DNA of 64,000 nt from Burkholderia sp. Bp9142 (GTDB taxonomy: Bacteria > Pseudomonadota > Gammaproteobacteria > Burkholderiales > Burkholderiaceae), in NCBI RefSeq assembly GCF_003853415.1, contig NZ_QTPP01000038.1, forward strand, positions 1-64,000. Reading direction: 5' to 3'. Under the pieces are notes generated by a model, which did no database searches, was not told the DNA's origin, and saw nothing but the letters and a program-made list of their open reading frames with translations. The position numbers and the translations under genes were made by a program. Position 1 is the stretch's first letter, and every line of letters starts with the position of its first letter. Shown here one piece after another: positions 17,471 to 25,633 of the stretch.

Positions 17471-17525
17471 GTGCGGCTGGCGTCGCTGCGTGGTGCTGAT
17501 CCAGCGACGCCGGCTCAAGCCGCAC
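17471..17525 (+). repeat. Long imperfect hairpin after the phaC operon
   Basis: The left arm GTGCGGCTGGCGTCGCTG (17471-17488) pairs with CAGCGACGCC (17502-17511) and, after a 6-base bulge, with AGCCGCAC (17518-17525). The stem is strong but no T-run follows, so it is not a classical intrinsic terminator. It may act with Rho, stabilise the mRNA 3' end, or be a small palindromic repeat. Confidence 0.6.
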
Positions 17526-17649
17526 CGACGCACAATGCGCATGAGGCGAGCGACCCGTTTGCGCGGTGGCGCGTCAATTTGTGTTGCCGCTTACCTTGTA
17601 GGGCTTTGCCGCACGTCGGTCACCATTCGGCTTCGCTGAAGCTCGAAGT

Positions 17650-17902
17650 TCAGTTGGCTTGAGCAAGCCTCAATTCGCTACCGATTCTGACAATCTCTGC
17701 TTCTCCTCGCTCCAATGCTTGGGCGCTCGTATGTACCGAGTAATGGCCGAGCCAAAGGTCATGCGGATGCTTGATGGCCACCCCCAAGATGAATTCGACG
17801 TCGCTGTGAGCCTCAAACTCCAAGTCGCTATCCGACTCTTCGAAGATTGCCAACTCTTCCGGGAGGTTTGCTTCGGATATGGTCAGAATGACGGGGCGAA
17901 TC
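17650..17902 (-). pseudogene. Pirin-family C-terminal fragment
   Basis: Read on the minus strand, the frame gives LPEELAIFEESDSDLEFEA, then HSDVEFILGVAIKHPHDLWLGHYSVHTS, then ALERGEAEI and a stop. The HPHDLWLG-YSVHTS tail is typical for the end of one pirin subfamily. The N-terminal cupin is missing; homology begins directly behind the stop of the TetR gene. It is a different subfamily from the intact pirins and from the fragment at 11.2-11.5 kb. It is probably non-functional. Confidence 0.6.
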
Positions 17903-17910
17903 GATCTCGT

Positions 17911-18597
17911 CTATCGAAATACTGCTCTCTCGATTAACTTCCAGTAACGATTAACTGCCTTCGAATCGTCAAGCGAAAAACCTATCGTGGCGCTCATCTC
18001 GCCCTTTAGGGACGAAAGCACGGAAGTCATTCCGATCAGCATGTAATAGAGTAAATCCGGATCCACTTTGATGAGGGCGCCGTCAGCCTGTGCAGCACGG
18101 ATTTGAGGCAAGATTCGGTCACGCGTCTTCAACAGTACATTTTGGACCAACCATTCAAGCCTAGGGCTATTTCCCTGGTTTTCGCGCAGCATGAAATGGT
18201 GAAAGGCGGTGTGTTCTATCGTGAACTTAAGGAAGGTTCGAAATTCCTCGCGTACACGGTCTGCAGGAGACATTTTGGAGTCGATCGGAATTGCGTTATT
18301 CCATTTGACTTCTATCTGTGCGAATGCGTCTTCGGCCACCGCGCGCCAGAGCGTGTCCTTGTTTCGAAAGTGGTAAGTAATAAGCGTATACTCAAGCCCT
18401 GCTCGCTCCCCAATACGACGCATGCTGGCCCCATCAAAACCGCGCTCAGCGAATTCATCTAATGCAGCGTCCATGATCGCCCGACGGGTCTCGATGGCGC
18501 GAGTCTGCTCGCGCCGACCTTCGTTATGGCGGCGACCGAGTGCCGGCGTTCGAGGTGACGACTCGGGTTGCTCTGCAGTATTCAGTGTGCGGCTCAT
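17911..18597 (-). CDS. TetR/AcrR-family transcriptional regulator
   Basis: ATG 18597 gives 228 residues with an extended N-terminal tail. The DNA-binding part has ETRRAIMDAALDEFAERGFDGASMRRIGERAGLEYTLITYHFRNKDTLW at about residues 38-86, a textbook TetR helix-turn-helix with the YHFRNKD ending. The ligand domain follows. It is the last gene of the minus-strand catabolic block and is a good candidate for its repressor, perhaps sensing a CoA-thioester or the aromatic substrate. No operator was identified. Confidence 0.9.
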   Translation of the reverse strand: MSRTLNTAEQPESSPRTPALGRRHNEGRREQTRAIETRRAIMDAALDEFAERGFDGASMRRIGERAGLEYTLITYHFRNKDTLWRAVAEDAFAQIEVKWNNAIPIDSKMSPADRVREEFRTFLKFTIEHTAFHHFMLRENQGNSPRLEWLVQNVLLKTRDRILPQIRAAQADGALIKVDPDLLYYMLIGMTSVLSSLKGEMSATIGFSLDDSKAVNRYWKLIERAVFR

Positions 18598-18734
18598 GCA
18601 AATTCCAAAAGGGGCGGGCTGGAGATGTTCAGGATACACGCCGGCCGTCAGCGCCTGCAAGTATCTGCCGGATCGATGCGATCGCTTTCGTCAGGTTTCT
18701 ACGTCATCAAACTGCAGATCCGACACGACCTCTC

Positions 18735-19517
18735 TTAGCCTTTCTTGCCACCCGACTGCTGAACGAACTTTGCAATTCTCTCTCCGAATTCCTTTGTTTG
18801 GGCACACCTGATGAACGCTTGCTTTTCCTGTTCCAGATACTCCTCCAGGCCATCATCCGAAATTCGGCGTACAAGTGATTTGATCTCCGTGACCCCAGCG
18901 GAAGGGTAATGTGCCAGTTTCTCGGCAGTCTCGAGGGTGGTGGGGCATAGCGATTGTGATTCACAAACACGCTGAACAAGGCCTAGTGATAGCGCATCTT
19001 CGGCCGTTAAGTAATCTTGGAGCAGCAGTACATCGATAGCCCGCGCAGCACCCAGACGGCGTGTAAGCTGGAACGAGAGTCCGCCATCGGTCGAAGTGCC
19101 CAGTTTCGGATATCCGGTAACGAAGCGAGCGGCACTTGAGGCAACGACCACATCACAGGCGAGTGCTAATGAGAACCCGGCGCCCGCAGCCGCACCATGT
19201 ACGCTAGCAATTACGGGAACGGCAAGCCGCCGAATCGCGAGAATTGTTGCATGGTACGTGGTGATCAGTTCGTCCAGATATGCGTTATCTGATCGGTCGA
19301 TGGCTGCAAAAATCTGAGCGAGATCACCACCTGCGGAGAATGCCTTGCCGGTAGCTCGCAATATGACGGTACGGTGCTCGTTGCGATCTGCGATTTCATC
19401 CAAGGCACGAAGCAACCCTTGACACATCGGTATGTCGATGGTGGTTACGTGCCCACCGTTATCCATCGTCACGATGGCGATGTCGTCGACTTCGGCTAGA
19501 TCAACGTTGCTTGTCAT
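18735..19517 (-). CDS. Crotonase-family protein, PaaG-like isomerase rather than hydratase
   Basis: ATG 19517 gives 260 residues with the crotonase fold: SAGGDLAQIF (CoA binding, near residue 65) and HGAAAGAGFSLALACDVV (near 105). Both glutamates used by enoyl-CoA hydratases are absent: the first is in FSLAL where GCELA is usual, and the second is lysine in YPKLG. An aspartate is kept in TSTDGG, the position used by PaaG-type isomerases. It is thus more likely an isomerase or other crotonase. It lies 239 bases downstream of the acyl-CoA dehydrogenase in the same direction. Confidence 0.8.
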   Translation of the reverse strand: MTSNVDLAEVDDIAIVTMDNGGHVTTIDIPMCQGLLRALDEIADRNEHRTVILRATGKAFSAGGDLAQIFAAIDRSDNAYLDELITTYHATILAIRRLAVPVIASVHGAAAGAGFSLALACDVVVASSAARFVTGYPKLGTSTDGGLSFQLTRRLGAARAIDVLLLQDYLTAEDALSLGLVQRVCESQSLCPTTLETAEKLAHYPSAGVTEIKSLVRRISDDGLEEYLEQEKQAFIRCAQTKEFGERIAKFVQQSGGKKG

Positions 19518-19756
19518 ATCAAATGGTCCAACACAAATCGAATTGATTAGGCTGGAAATGGCGATACCGTTAAGGAAGTATTGCGCCACGCCCAGGTCCA
19601 CCTGGTTAGTGGATGAGCCGTTGCTCGTCCTTCGAACGAGCGACGGCAACGTCACAGAAAAGCTAGTGGACGATTTCCCGCAGTTGCTGTCCCGTCAATG
19701 CCGAGTCTTCCATGAACGAGCGCTGGATGACGTGAATCAGCAACTCGGTCTTTACC

Positions 19757-21004
19757 TCAGTGTGTGATGAGATAGGCGTTCGTTGAACCCGAATTGGCTT
19801 TGGCTCTCGCCAGCTCAGCGCGCGCTACCGTGCGAAGATGGACCTCGTCCGGGCCATCAATAAAGCGCATGGCGCGACCCCACGTCCAGAGAAATGACAG
19901 TGGGGTGTCGGGCGTGAGCCCCATCGCGCCGAATACCTGAATCGCGCGATCCACGACACGAGTCTGTAGCTGCGCGGCAACGAGCTTGATGCCAGACACA
20001 TCGACATAGGCCGCCTGGTTACCGCGCTGATCAAGAACCCAAGCCGCTTTCAGAACCAGTAACCGGGCCTGATCGATCTCGAGTCGAGAATGAGCGATCC
20101 AGTCCTGAACGTTGGAGAATTCGTTGAGATACTTGCCGAACGCGCGTCGGTCATTGGCACGGTCGCACATCATTTCTAATGCGAGTTCGCATTGACCAAG
20201 TGTGCGCATGCAATGATGCACCCGTCCAGGGCCAAGTCGAGCTTGAGCCATCGCAAAGCCTTCGCCTTCCGTGCCAAGCAAATTGGTTGCAGGGACCCGC
20301 ACGTCTCTAAAGACGACTTCACAATGGCCTTCCGGTGAAACGTGATGCATGATCGGAACATTGCGTACCACTTCGACGCCCGGCGTGTTCAGCGGCACGA
20401 TGACCATCGAATGACGCTGATGCCTGGCGGTTTGCGGATCGCCGCTGGAATTGCCAAGGACGATGGCGAACTTGCAATTCGGGTGAGATGCTCCAGTGAC
20501 GAACCACTTGCGGCCATTGATGACGTAGTCGTCACCATCGCGTCGAATGGTCGTGCGGATATTCGTTGCATCTGACGAAGCCACGTCGGGCTCCGTCATG
20601 GCAAAGCTGGATCGGATTCGTCCATCGAGCAGCGGGACGAGCCATTGTTCGACCTGTTCGGGCGTCGCGAACAAGTGCAGGAGTTCCATATTCCCCGTGT
20701 CCGGCGCATTGCAGTTGAATACTTCCGGCGCCCAGGGGATCCGACCCATGATCTCGGCCAGCGGTGCGTATTCGAGGTTGGTCAAACGCGTCCCGGGCTC
20801 GTTGTCGCGCAGCGCGGGCAGGAAGAGGTTCCACAGACCGAGTTCCCTGGCTTCTGCCTTTAATGCGTCGACGATGTCGAGAGGGTAGGCGCCGCCGTCG
20901 GCGACGCGATTCCAGCTTGCGTTGGCCGGGAGCACTCGCTGCTCGATGAAGCTTTTCAGCTTATCCTGCAGAGCCTGAATCTTCGAAGAATATTGGAAGT
21001 CCAT
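19757..21004 (-). CDS. Acyl-CoA dehydrogenase, ACAD10/11 (FadE2/LvaC) type
   Basis: ATG 21004 gives 415 residues. FAMTEPDVASSDATNI (near 150) and FVTGASHPNCKF mark the flavin and substrate pocket; the C-terminal RAIQVFGAMGLTPDTPLSFLW and HLRTVARAEL ends are typical. Its gene follows an APH-type kinase by 13 bases. Such pairs correspond to LvaA/LvaC of Pseudomonas and to the fused ACAD11 of animals, where a 4-hydroxyacyl-CoA is phosphorylated and then converted to an enoyl/3-hydroxy form. The same role is proposed here on the basis of gene pairing. Confidence 0.88.
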   Translation of the reverse strand: MDFQYSSKIQALQDKLKSFIEQRVLPANASWNRVADGGAYPLDIVDALKAEARELGLWNLFLPALRDNEPGTRLTNLEYAPLAEIMGRIPWAPEVFNCNAPDTGNMELLHLFATPEQVEQWLVPLLDGRIRSSFAMTEPDVASSDATNIRTTIRRDGDDYVINGRKWFVTGASHPNCKFAIVLGNSSGDPQTARHQRHSMVIVPLNTPGVEVVRNVPIMHHVSPEGHCEVVFRDVRVPATNLLGTEGEGFAMAQARLGPGRVHHCMRTLGQCELALEMMCDRANDRRAFGKYLNEFSNVQDWIAHSRLEIDQARLLVLKAAWVLDQRGNQAAYVDVSGIKLVAAQLQTRVVDRAIQVFGAMGLTPDTPLSFLWTWGRAMRFIDGPDEVHLRTVARAELARAKANSGSTNAYLITH

Positions 21005-21017
21005 GAATCTTTCCTGA

Positions 21018-22058
21018 TCAGAGGGGGCCGGGGATGACGCCGTCGAGTGCTTCCAGGCCGCGATGGGCCATAGCGCGGCCGAGCAGGCCCACTTCGACCG
21101 CGTTATCCGCGATCGCGATTCCACTCTTGGCGCGTGCAGCGATACCTTCAAATATGACCGCCCAGCGAAGGAAGGCCAGTGCGAAGTGGAATGGCGCAAG
21201 GTCAGTCCGCCGACCGGCGGCGCGGTAGTAGTGGTCGAGATATTCCGCTTCACCGGGAATCCCGAGGGCCGTGAGATCGAGCCCACGTATTCCGCCATAC
21301 TCGCTCGGGAGCGTGCGCCAAGTGCAAGCGTTGAAAGCAGCGTCCGCGAGGGGGTGCCCAAGCGTCGACAGTTCCCAGTCCAATACGGCGATGACTTTGG
21401 GCTCGACGGGGTGGAACATCAGATTGCCTAGCCGGAAGTCGCCGTGACAGATCGTAACCTCGTCGTCTTCCGGAATATTGTCTTGCAACCACGACAGCAG
21501 TCGGTCGATGTCCGCATTCTCGCGGGTTTTTGACATTGCCCACTGTTTCGACCACCGATTGATTTGCCGCTCGAAATAGTTTCCTGGCCGGCCATAGTCC
21601 GAAAGACCAATGGAGGCCCAGTCGACCTTATGCAGTTGTGCCAGAGTGTCTGCCATGGACAAATAGATTGCGCGTCTCTCCTCGGGCTGCATGCCAGGCA
21701 AGTGACACGCTGAGAAAATTCGACCATCGAGCCGCTCCATCAGATAGAAGGGCGTACCGACGACGTCATTTTCAGCGTGAAAGAGGACCGTCCTGGGGAC
21801 TGGGACATTTGTGCCAGAGAGTGCGTTGAGTATGCGGTACTCCCGGTCCACGGCATGTGCCGACGGAAGAACCTCTCCACCAGGCTTCTTTCGAAGCACC
21901 ATTCGCCGATTAGCGAACGAGACGAAAAACGTGGGATTTGATTGTCCCCCTCCGACACGTTCCAATGTCATCGGGCCTTCCAGCCCCGCGATTTCTTTCC
22001 GGAGAAAGGCGTCGAGACGTGAAACATCAAACTCGACAAAGGGTTCGGCGGTTTGCAT
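21018..22058 (-). CDS. APH-family kinase paired with acyl-CoA dehydrogenase (LvaA-like)
   Basis: The 346-residue protein has the aminoglycoside-phosphotransferase kinase fold. The ATP-binding start is VGGGQSNPTFFV (35-46) with RRMVLRKKPGG holding the lysine. The catalytic loop is ICHGDFRLGNLMF (about residues 203-215) and the metal aspartate is in VLDWELSTLG. It is not a drug-resistance enzyme: members next to acyl-CoA dehydrogenases phosphorylate the hydroxyl group of 4-hydroxyacyl-CoA. The tight link to the dehydrogenase gene supports this. Confidence 0.85.
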   Translation of the reverse strand: MQTAEPFVEFDVSRLDAFLRKEIAGLEGPMTLERVGGGQSNPTFFVSFANRRMVLRKKPGGEVLPSAHAVDREYRILNALSGTNVPVPRTVLFHAENDVVGTPFYLMERLDGRIFSACHLPGMQPEERRAIYLSMADTLAQLHKVDWASIGLSDYGRPGNYFERQINRWSKQWAMSKTRENADIDRLLSWLQDNIPEDDEVTICHGDFRLGNLMFHPVEPKVIAVLDWELSTLGHPLADAAFNACTWRTLPSEYGGIRGLDLTALGIPGEAEYLDHYYRAAGRRTDLAPFHFALAFLRWAVIFEGIAARAKSGIAIADNAVEVGLLGRAMAHRGLEALDGVIPGPL

Positions 22059-22167
22059 GCGTGTTTAGCTTAAAGCGTCGGAACATTCTCAACATGAAGA
22101 CCGGCGGCACGCTGAGCGCGCGCACGCCGGACACTGTTGCTGAGTGGCGATATCGTGGTGTGCACAA

Positions 22168-22611
22168 TTACCACGTGCGATTGGTGCCCCAGAGGAAGCG
22201 ATCGGAATCGTGCCCGGCATAGTCGGGATCGAGATAGATATGCATCCGCTCGATCAGACCGTCATCGCGAAACTCAAAGACACTGCAGTAACGACCTCCC
22301 GACGTCTTGCCGCCCGACCACCGCGTCCCATCGCCATATTCGCCGTCGGTTGTCCCTTCAACCACGATGAAGTCGGGCCCTTCGAAGAATTTCATGGCGT
22401 CGATGTCGTGAGAGATCGATTTCAGCGTCCCGAGAAGCTTGGTTGCGAGCTCAGTGAACTCGGCTTTTCCTCGGCCCACGCCAAACTTTGGAAAATAGAA
22501 CTGAAAGTCCTCGGTGAACAGATCGAATAGGTCTGCTCGTCCAGTGTCACCGCGAATGAAGTATTCTTTGACAGCTGTGACGTTCCTTGAGTCTTGATGG
22601 GCATTCGACAT
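22168..22611 (-). CDS. SnoaL/NTF2-like protein
   Basis: ATG 22611 gives 147 residues of a compact NTF2-like cone: NVTAVKEYFIRGDTGRADLFDLF at the start, EDFQFYFPKFGVGRGKAEF, and a C-terminal hairpin with YCSVFEFRDDGLIERMHIYLDPDYAG. Members are small isomerases, hydratases or dehydratases, or binding proteins. It is 10 bases after the beta-keto acid cleavage enzyme gene and so belongs to the same transcript. It may act on a ring-cleavage intermediate, but this is a guess from context. Confidence 0.75.
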   Translation of the reverse strand: MSNAHQDSRNVTAVKEYFIRGDTGRADLFDLFTEDFQFYFPKFGVGRGKAEFTELATKLLGTLKSISHDIDAMKFFEGPDFIVVEGTTDGEYGDGTRWSGGKTSGGRYCSVFEFRDDGLIERMHIYLDPDYAGHDSDRFLWGTNRTW

Positions 22612-22621
22612 GTTGACTACC

Positions 22622-23548
22622 TCAGAATTTGACGTTGTCGGAGCCTTTGAGGGCCAGGATCGTGCGCGCTTCGTCCGGTGTCGCAATCTCGAGTGAAAGC
22701 GGCTCGAGAATCGAACGGATAAGCCGAACTTGCTCCGCATTCGAGGTCGCGAGCTTGCCCTTGCCAGCGTAAAGCGAATCTTCAAGACCTACGCGCACGT
22801 TTGAACCGTTGATTGCGCCCATCGTGATGAACGGCATTTGATGCTTGCCGCTCGCCATGACGGACCAGCGATAGTCATTTCCGAATAGCTTGTCGGCAAG
22901 TCGTTTGGCATGAAGCAAGTTCTCGGTATCGGCACCCTGACCACCGAGGATGCCGAAGATCGATTGAACGAACAGGGGAGGAGCCACCAGCTTGCGATCG
23001 AGGAAGTGCGCGAGCGTGTAGAGGTGACTGATGTCGTAGCACTCGAACTCGAACTTGGTTCCGTGACCCTTGCCAAGTCGCTCGACGATGTTCTCGATGT
23101 CGGCAAACGTGTTACGGAAGATCCAGTCACGGGATGCCTCCAGGTAGGGACGTTCCCAGTCGTATTTGAACTCTTGATAGCGCCCAAGCATCGGGTACAT
23201 GCCGAAATTCATCGAGCCCATGTTGAGGGAGCAAAGTTCCGGCGATGCGAGTTCCGCAGCCGCGATTCGGTCCTCGAGGGACATCCCCTGACCGCCGCCA
23301 GTGGTGATGTTCACGACTGCGTTGGTGCCTTCCTTGATGCGCGGAAGAAAGCGCATGAAGACTTCCGGATCCGGAGTGGGTTTCCCGTTCAGCGGATCAC
23401 GCGCGTGCAGGTGCAACACCGAGGCACCCGCTTCGGCCGCGTCGATAGCCTGTGCTGCGATTTCCTCGGGCGTAACAGGCAGGTGCGGACTCATGGTCGG
23501 CGTGTGCACTGCACCTGTTACTGCGCAACTAATAATGACTTTCGACAT
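22622..23548 (-). CDS. Beta-keto acid cleavage enzyme (BKACE/Kce family)
   Basis: This zinc-dependent TIM barrel of 308 residues joins a beta-keto acid with acetyl-CoA to give acetoacetyl-CoA and a shortened CoA thioester. The zinc histidines are H46 and H48 in VLHLHARDP; the start IISCAVTGAVHTP and the motif NITTGGGQGM are family hallmarks. It follows the MDR reductase by 4 bases. In this operon it would cut a beta-keto acid produced from the opened ring, and the thiolase at 41 kb would then split the acetoacetyl-CoA. Confidence 0.9.
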   Translation of the reverse strand: MSKVIISCAVTGAVHTPTMSPHLPVTPEEIAAQAIDAAEAGASVLHLHARDPLNGKPTPDPEVFMRFLPRIKEGTNAVVNITTGGGQGMSLEDRIAAAELASPELCSLNMGSMNFGMYPMLGRYQEFKYDWERPYLEASRDWIFRNTFADIENIVERLGKGHGTKFEFECYDISHLYTLAHFLDRKLVAPPLFVQSIFGILGGQGADTENLLHAKRLADKLFGNDYRWSVMASGKHQMPFITMGAINGSNVRVGLEDSLYAGKGKLATSNAEQVRLIRSILEPLSLEIATPDEARTILALKGSDNVKF

Positions 23549-23552
23549 GGTC

Positions 23553-24566
23553 TTATCCTTTCGATGCAGGAAGGCGAATCAGCAGCTTTCCCTGGTTCTC
23601 GCCCGCATAGAGGCGGGAGATCGCACTGGGCGCCTGCTCGATCCCCTCCAAGATATCCTCGCGATAATGCAGTCGGCGTTCCTTGATCCAGCGCCCTAGT
23701 TGCGCAACGGCCTCTGGATAACGGTCAGCGTAGTCGAGTGCAATGAAGCCTCGCACCATTGCACGTTTGACAAGCAGATGCCGTTCGTTGCGAGGTCCGG
23801 AGGGCCAGGGATCCCAGCTTGAAATCGACGCGGTGCCGCATATCGCAATGCGCGCGCCCACCGAGATATTTCGCATCACCGCGTCACTGATCGGGCCGGC
23901 GGTATTGTCGAAATAGACGTCCACGCCGTCCGGGCATGCGCGTGCGATTGCGGCAGAGAGGTTGGATTCATGCTTGTAATCCAGCACGTCGTCGTAGCCG
24001 AATTCGTCGATGCACAGCTTGCACTTCTCGGGCCCTCCGGCAATGCCGACCACACGGCAACCAAGAGTTTTCGCTATTTGGCCGACGCATGATCCGACCG
24101 CGCCGGCAGCAGTCGACACCACGACGGTTTCCCCTGGCTTGGGGAAGCATTCCATCAAGCCAAAATAAGCGGCATATCCATTGATCCCGAGCACACCAAG
24201 GAAGAGGGAGAGAGGGAAGTCGCGGTCGCTGATCCGCAAAAGGACAGATGTTGGGGCAACGGCTGCATATTCCTGCCAGCCGAACAGCCCCATTACCCGA
24301 TCGCCGGGCGAGAATGCTTCGGTGCGTGATTCCACTACTTCGCCCACCGCAAACGCACGCATCACATCGCCAATCTCAATGCGATCGGCATATCCGTTGG
24401 CATCACTCAACCAACCACGCATGGCAGGGTCGACGGACAAGTAAAGGTTGCGAACTAGAATCTGGCCTTCAGCGAGGTATGGGATTGGCGTTGAATCCAA
24501 TTCGAAGTGTTCGGCCTGAGGTATACCTTGCGGCCGCCCCTTCAGGATCACACGGCGGTTTATCAT
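23553..24566 (-). CDS. NADP-dependent MDR-family reductase (CurA/leukotriene B4 reductase type)
   Basis: The protein of 337 residues is a zinc-free medium-chain reductase: NRRVILKGRPQGIPQAEHFEL and SVDPAMRGWLSD at the N-terminus, and the nucleotide-binding AAGAVGSCVGQIAK near residue 155. These enzymes reduce the double bond of alpha,beta-unsaturated ketones. It overlaps the FAH-family gene by 4 bases. In the pathway it could reduce an enone formed after ring opening. Confidence 0.85.
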   Translation of the reverse strand: MINRRVILKGRPQGIPQAEHFELDSTPIPYLAEGQILVRNLYLSVDPAMRGWLSDANGYADRIEIGDVMRAFAVGEVVESRTEAFSPGDRVMGLFGWQEYAAVAPTSVLLRISDRDFPLSLFLGVLGINGYAAYFGLMECFPKPGETVVVSTAAGAVGSCVGQIAKTLGCRVVGIAGGPEKCKLCIDEFGYDDVLDYKHESNLSAAIARACPDGVDVYFDNTAGPISDAVMRNISVGARIAICGTASISSWDPWPSGPRNERHLLVKRAMVRGFIALDYADRYPEAVAQLGRWIKERRLHYREDILEGIEQAPSAISRLYAGENQGKLLIRLPASKG

Positions 24567-25576
24567 GCTACCGAGCCTCCGTTTGAGCCGTCGTCCACGA
24601 TCGTGCTAAATTGCCCGCCCAAATCGAGGTTGCTATGCAGGTCGCGCATCGTGGAAGTCAGCGTTTCGCCGGGCTGCAGAAAATCTGCGAGCGTCTTCAT
24701 CTCGGAAACCATCTCGGCTCGACGGCTTGGGTCATCAAGCAAGAGTGTCTTGAGTGCCTCGATCAATTTTGGGGTGCCTTGGGCGATGACGCCTCCTGGT
24801 GTGCCGGTCAGGATCAAGTCGCCTGACTTCAGGTCCATCATTGCGGCGATCTGTGTGAGTGTCTCGGCAGGTTTGTAGATCAGTTGCGAACTGATGGCAC
24901 GCTGTCGCTCAACGTCACGGTAGACCAGCGAAATCTCCAGGTTCATGAGGGCAGTGGCGACTTCGTCAGGCGCCAACAGGTAAAGTAGCGGCCCCGTCGG
25001 ACAGAAAGTCCGGAAACTTTTTCCCTGGTACCACTGCATGAACGACGCACCAAACATGACGTCTCGCGCGGACACGTCGTTGCAGAGCACCACGCCTGCG
25101 ACGTATTCGCCGACGTTCGTGTTATCCACAACGGTGCCGGCGGTCAATTGCGAGCGCAACACAACGCCGATTTCCACCTCGTAGTCGAGGAGCTCGACGC
25201 CCTTCGGCCGAACGATTTCGTCGTACGGGCCGCAGAGCGAAGTGCTTGCCTTTGCGAACAGGAGATTCTGTTTGCGCTCATGATGTCCCGCTTCAGCGGC
25301 GTGAGTTGCGTAGTTCAGCCCCTGGCAAACAATTGTTGCGTCGCTGGTCACCGGACTTTGCAATTGCGCCGCGGTGATGTTTACGACGTCTCCATTGTCG
25401 ATGCGGTCCAGATTCCGACCATACATGGCAATAATGGTATCGGTCGTGGCGTTTCGCGCAACGGGAAGATCGATGATGTCGATGACATCGTCGGGCGATG
25501 TCGGCGGAGCTGACACGAGCTTGGCCCACCGGGATGCACCGTCGTCGTCGCGATATCGAAGGATTAGAACGGCCAT
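24563..25576 (-). CDS. Fumarylacetoacetate hydrolase (FAH)-family enzyme
   Basis: This 337-residue protein has the FAH fold in the C-terminal two thirds. The metal-binding glutamates are in LLDYEVEIGVVL (near residue 130), the aspartate region in VAGVVLCNDVSARD, and SGDLILTGTPGGV (near 255) is the family signature. FAH enzymes hydrolyse C-C bonds or decarboxylate and hydrate the products of ring cleavage. It lies between the extradiol-type dioxygenase and the MDR reductase, which fits a role just after ring opening. Confidence 0.88.
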   Translation of the reverse strand: MAVLILRYRDDDGASRWAKLVSAPPTSPDDVIDIIDLPVARNATTDTIIAMYGRNLDRIDNGDVVNITAAQLQSPVTSDATIVCQGLNYATHAAEAGHHERKQNLLFAKASTSLCGPYDEIVRPKGVELLDYEVEIGVVLRSQLTAGTVVDNTNVGEYVAGVVLCNDVSARDVMFGASFMQWYQGKSFRTFCPTGPLLYLLAPDEVATALMNLEISLVYRDVERQRAISSQLIYKPAETLTQIAAMMDLKSGDLILTGTPGGVIAQGTPKLIEALKTLLLDDPSRRAEMVSEMKTLADFLQPGETLTSTMRDLHSNLDLGGQFSTIVDDGSNGGSVA

Positions 25577-25633
25577 TTCAGCTACCTCTTCGCTTGATTT
25601 GTTTGTTGAGCAAAATTAATGGGCGGCGTGACT

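Noticed and set aside
21018-22058. Aminoglycoside resistance gene
   Set aside because: Although the kinase fold is APH-like, the tight link to an acyl-CoA dehydrogenase and the family features point to hydroxyacyl-CoA phosphorylation.
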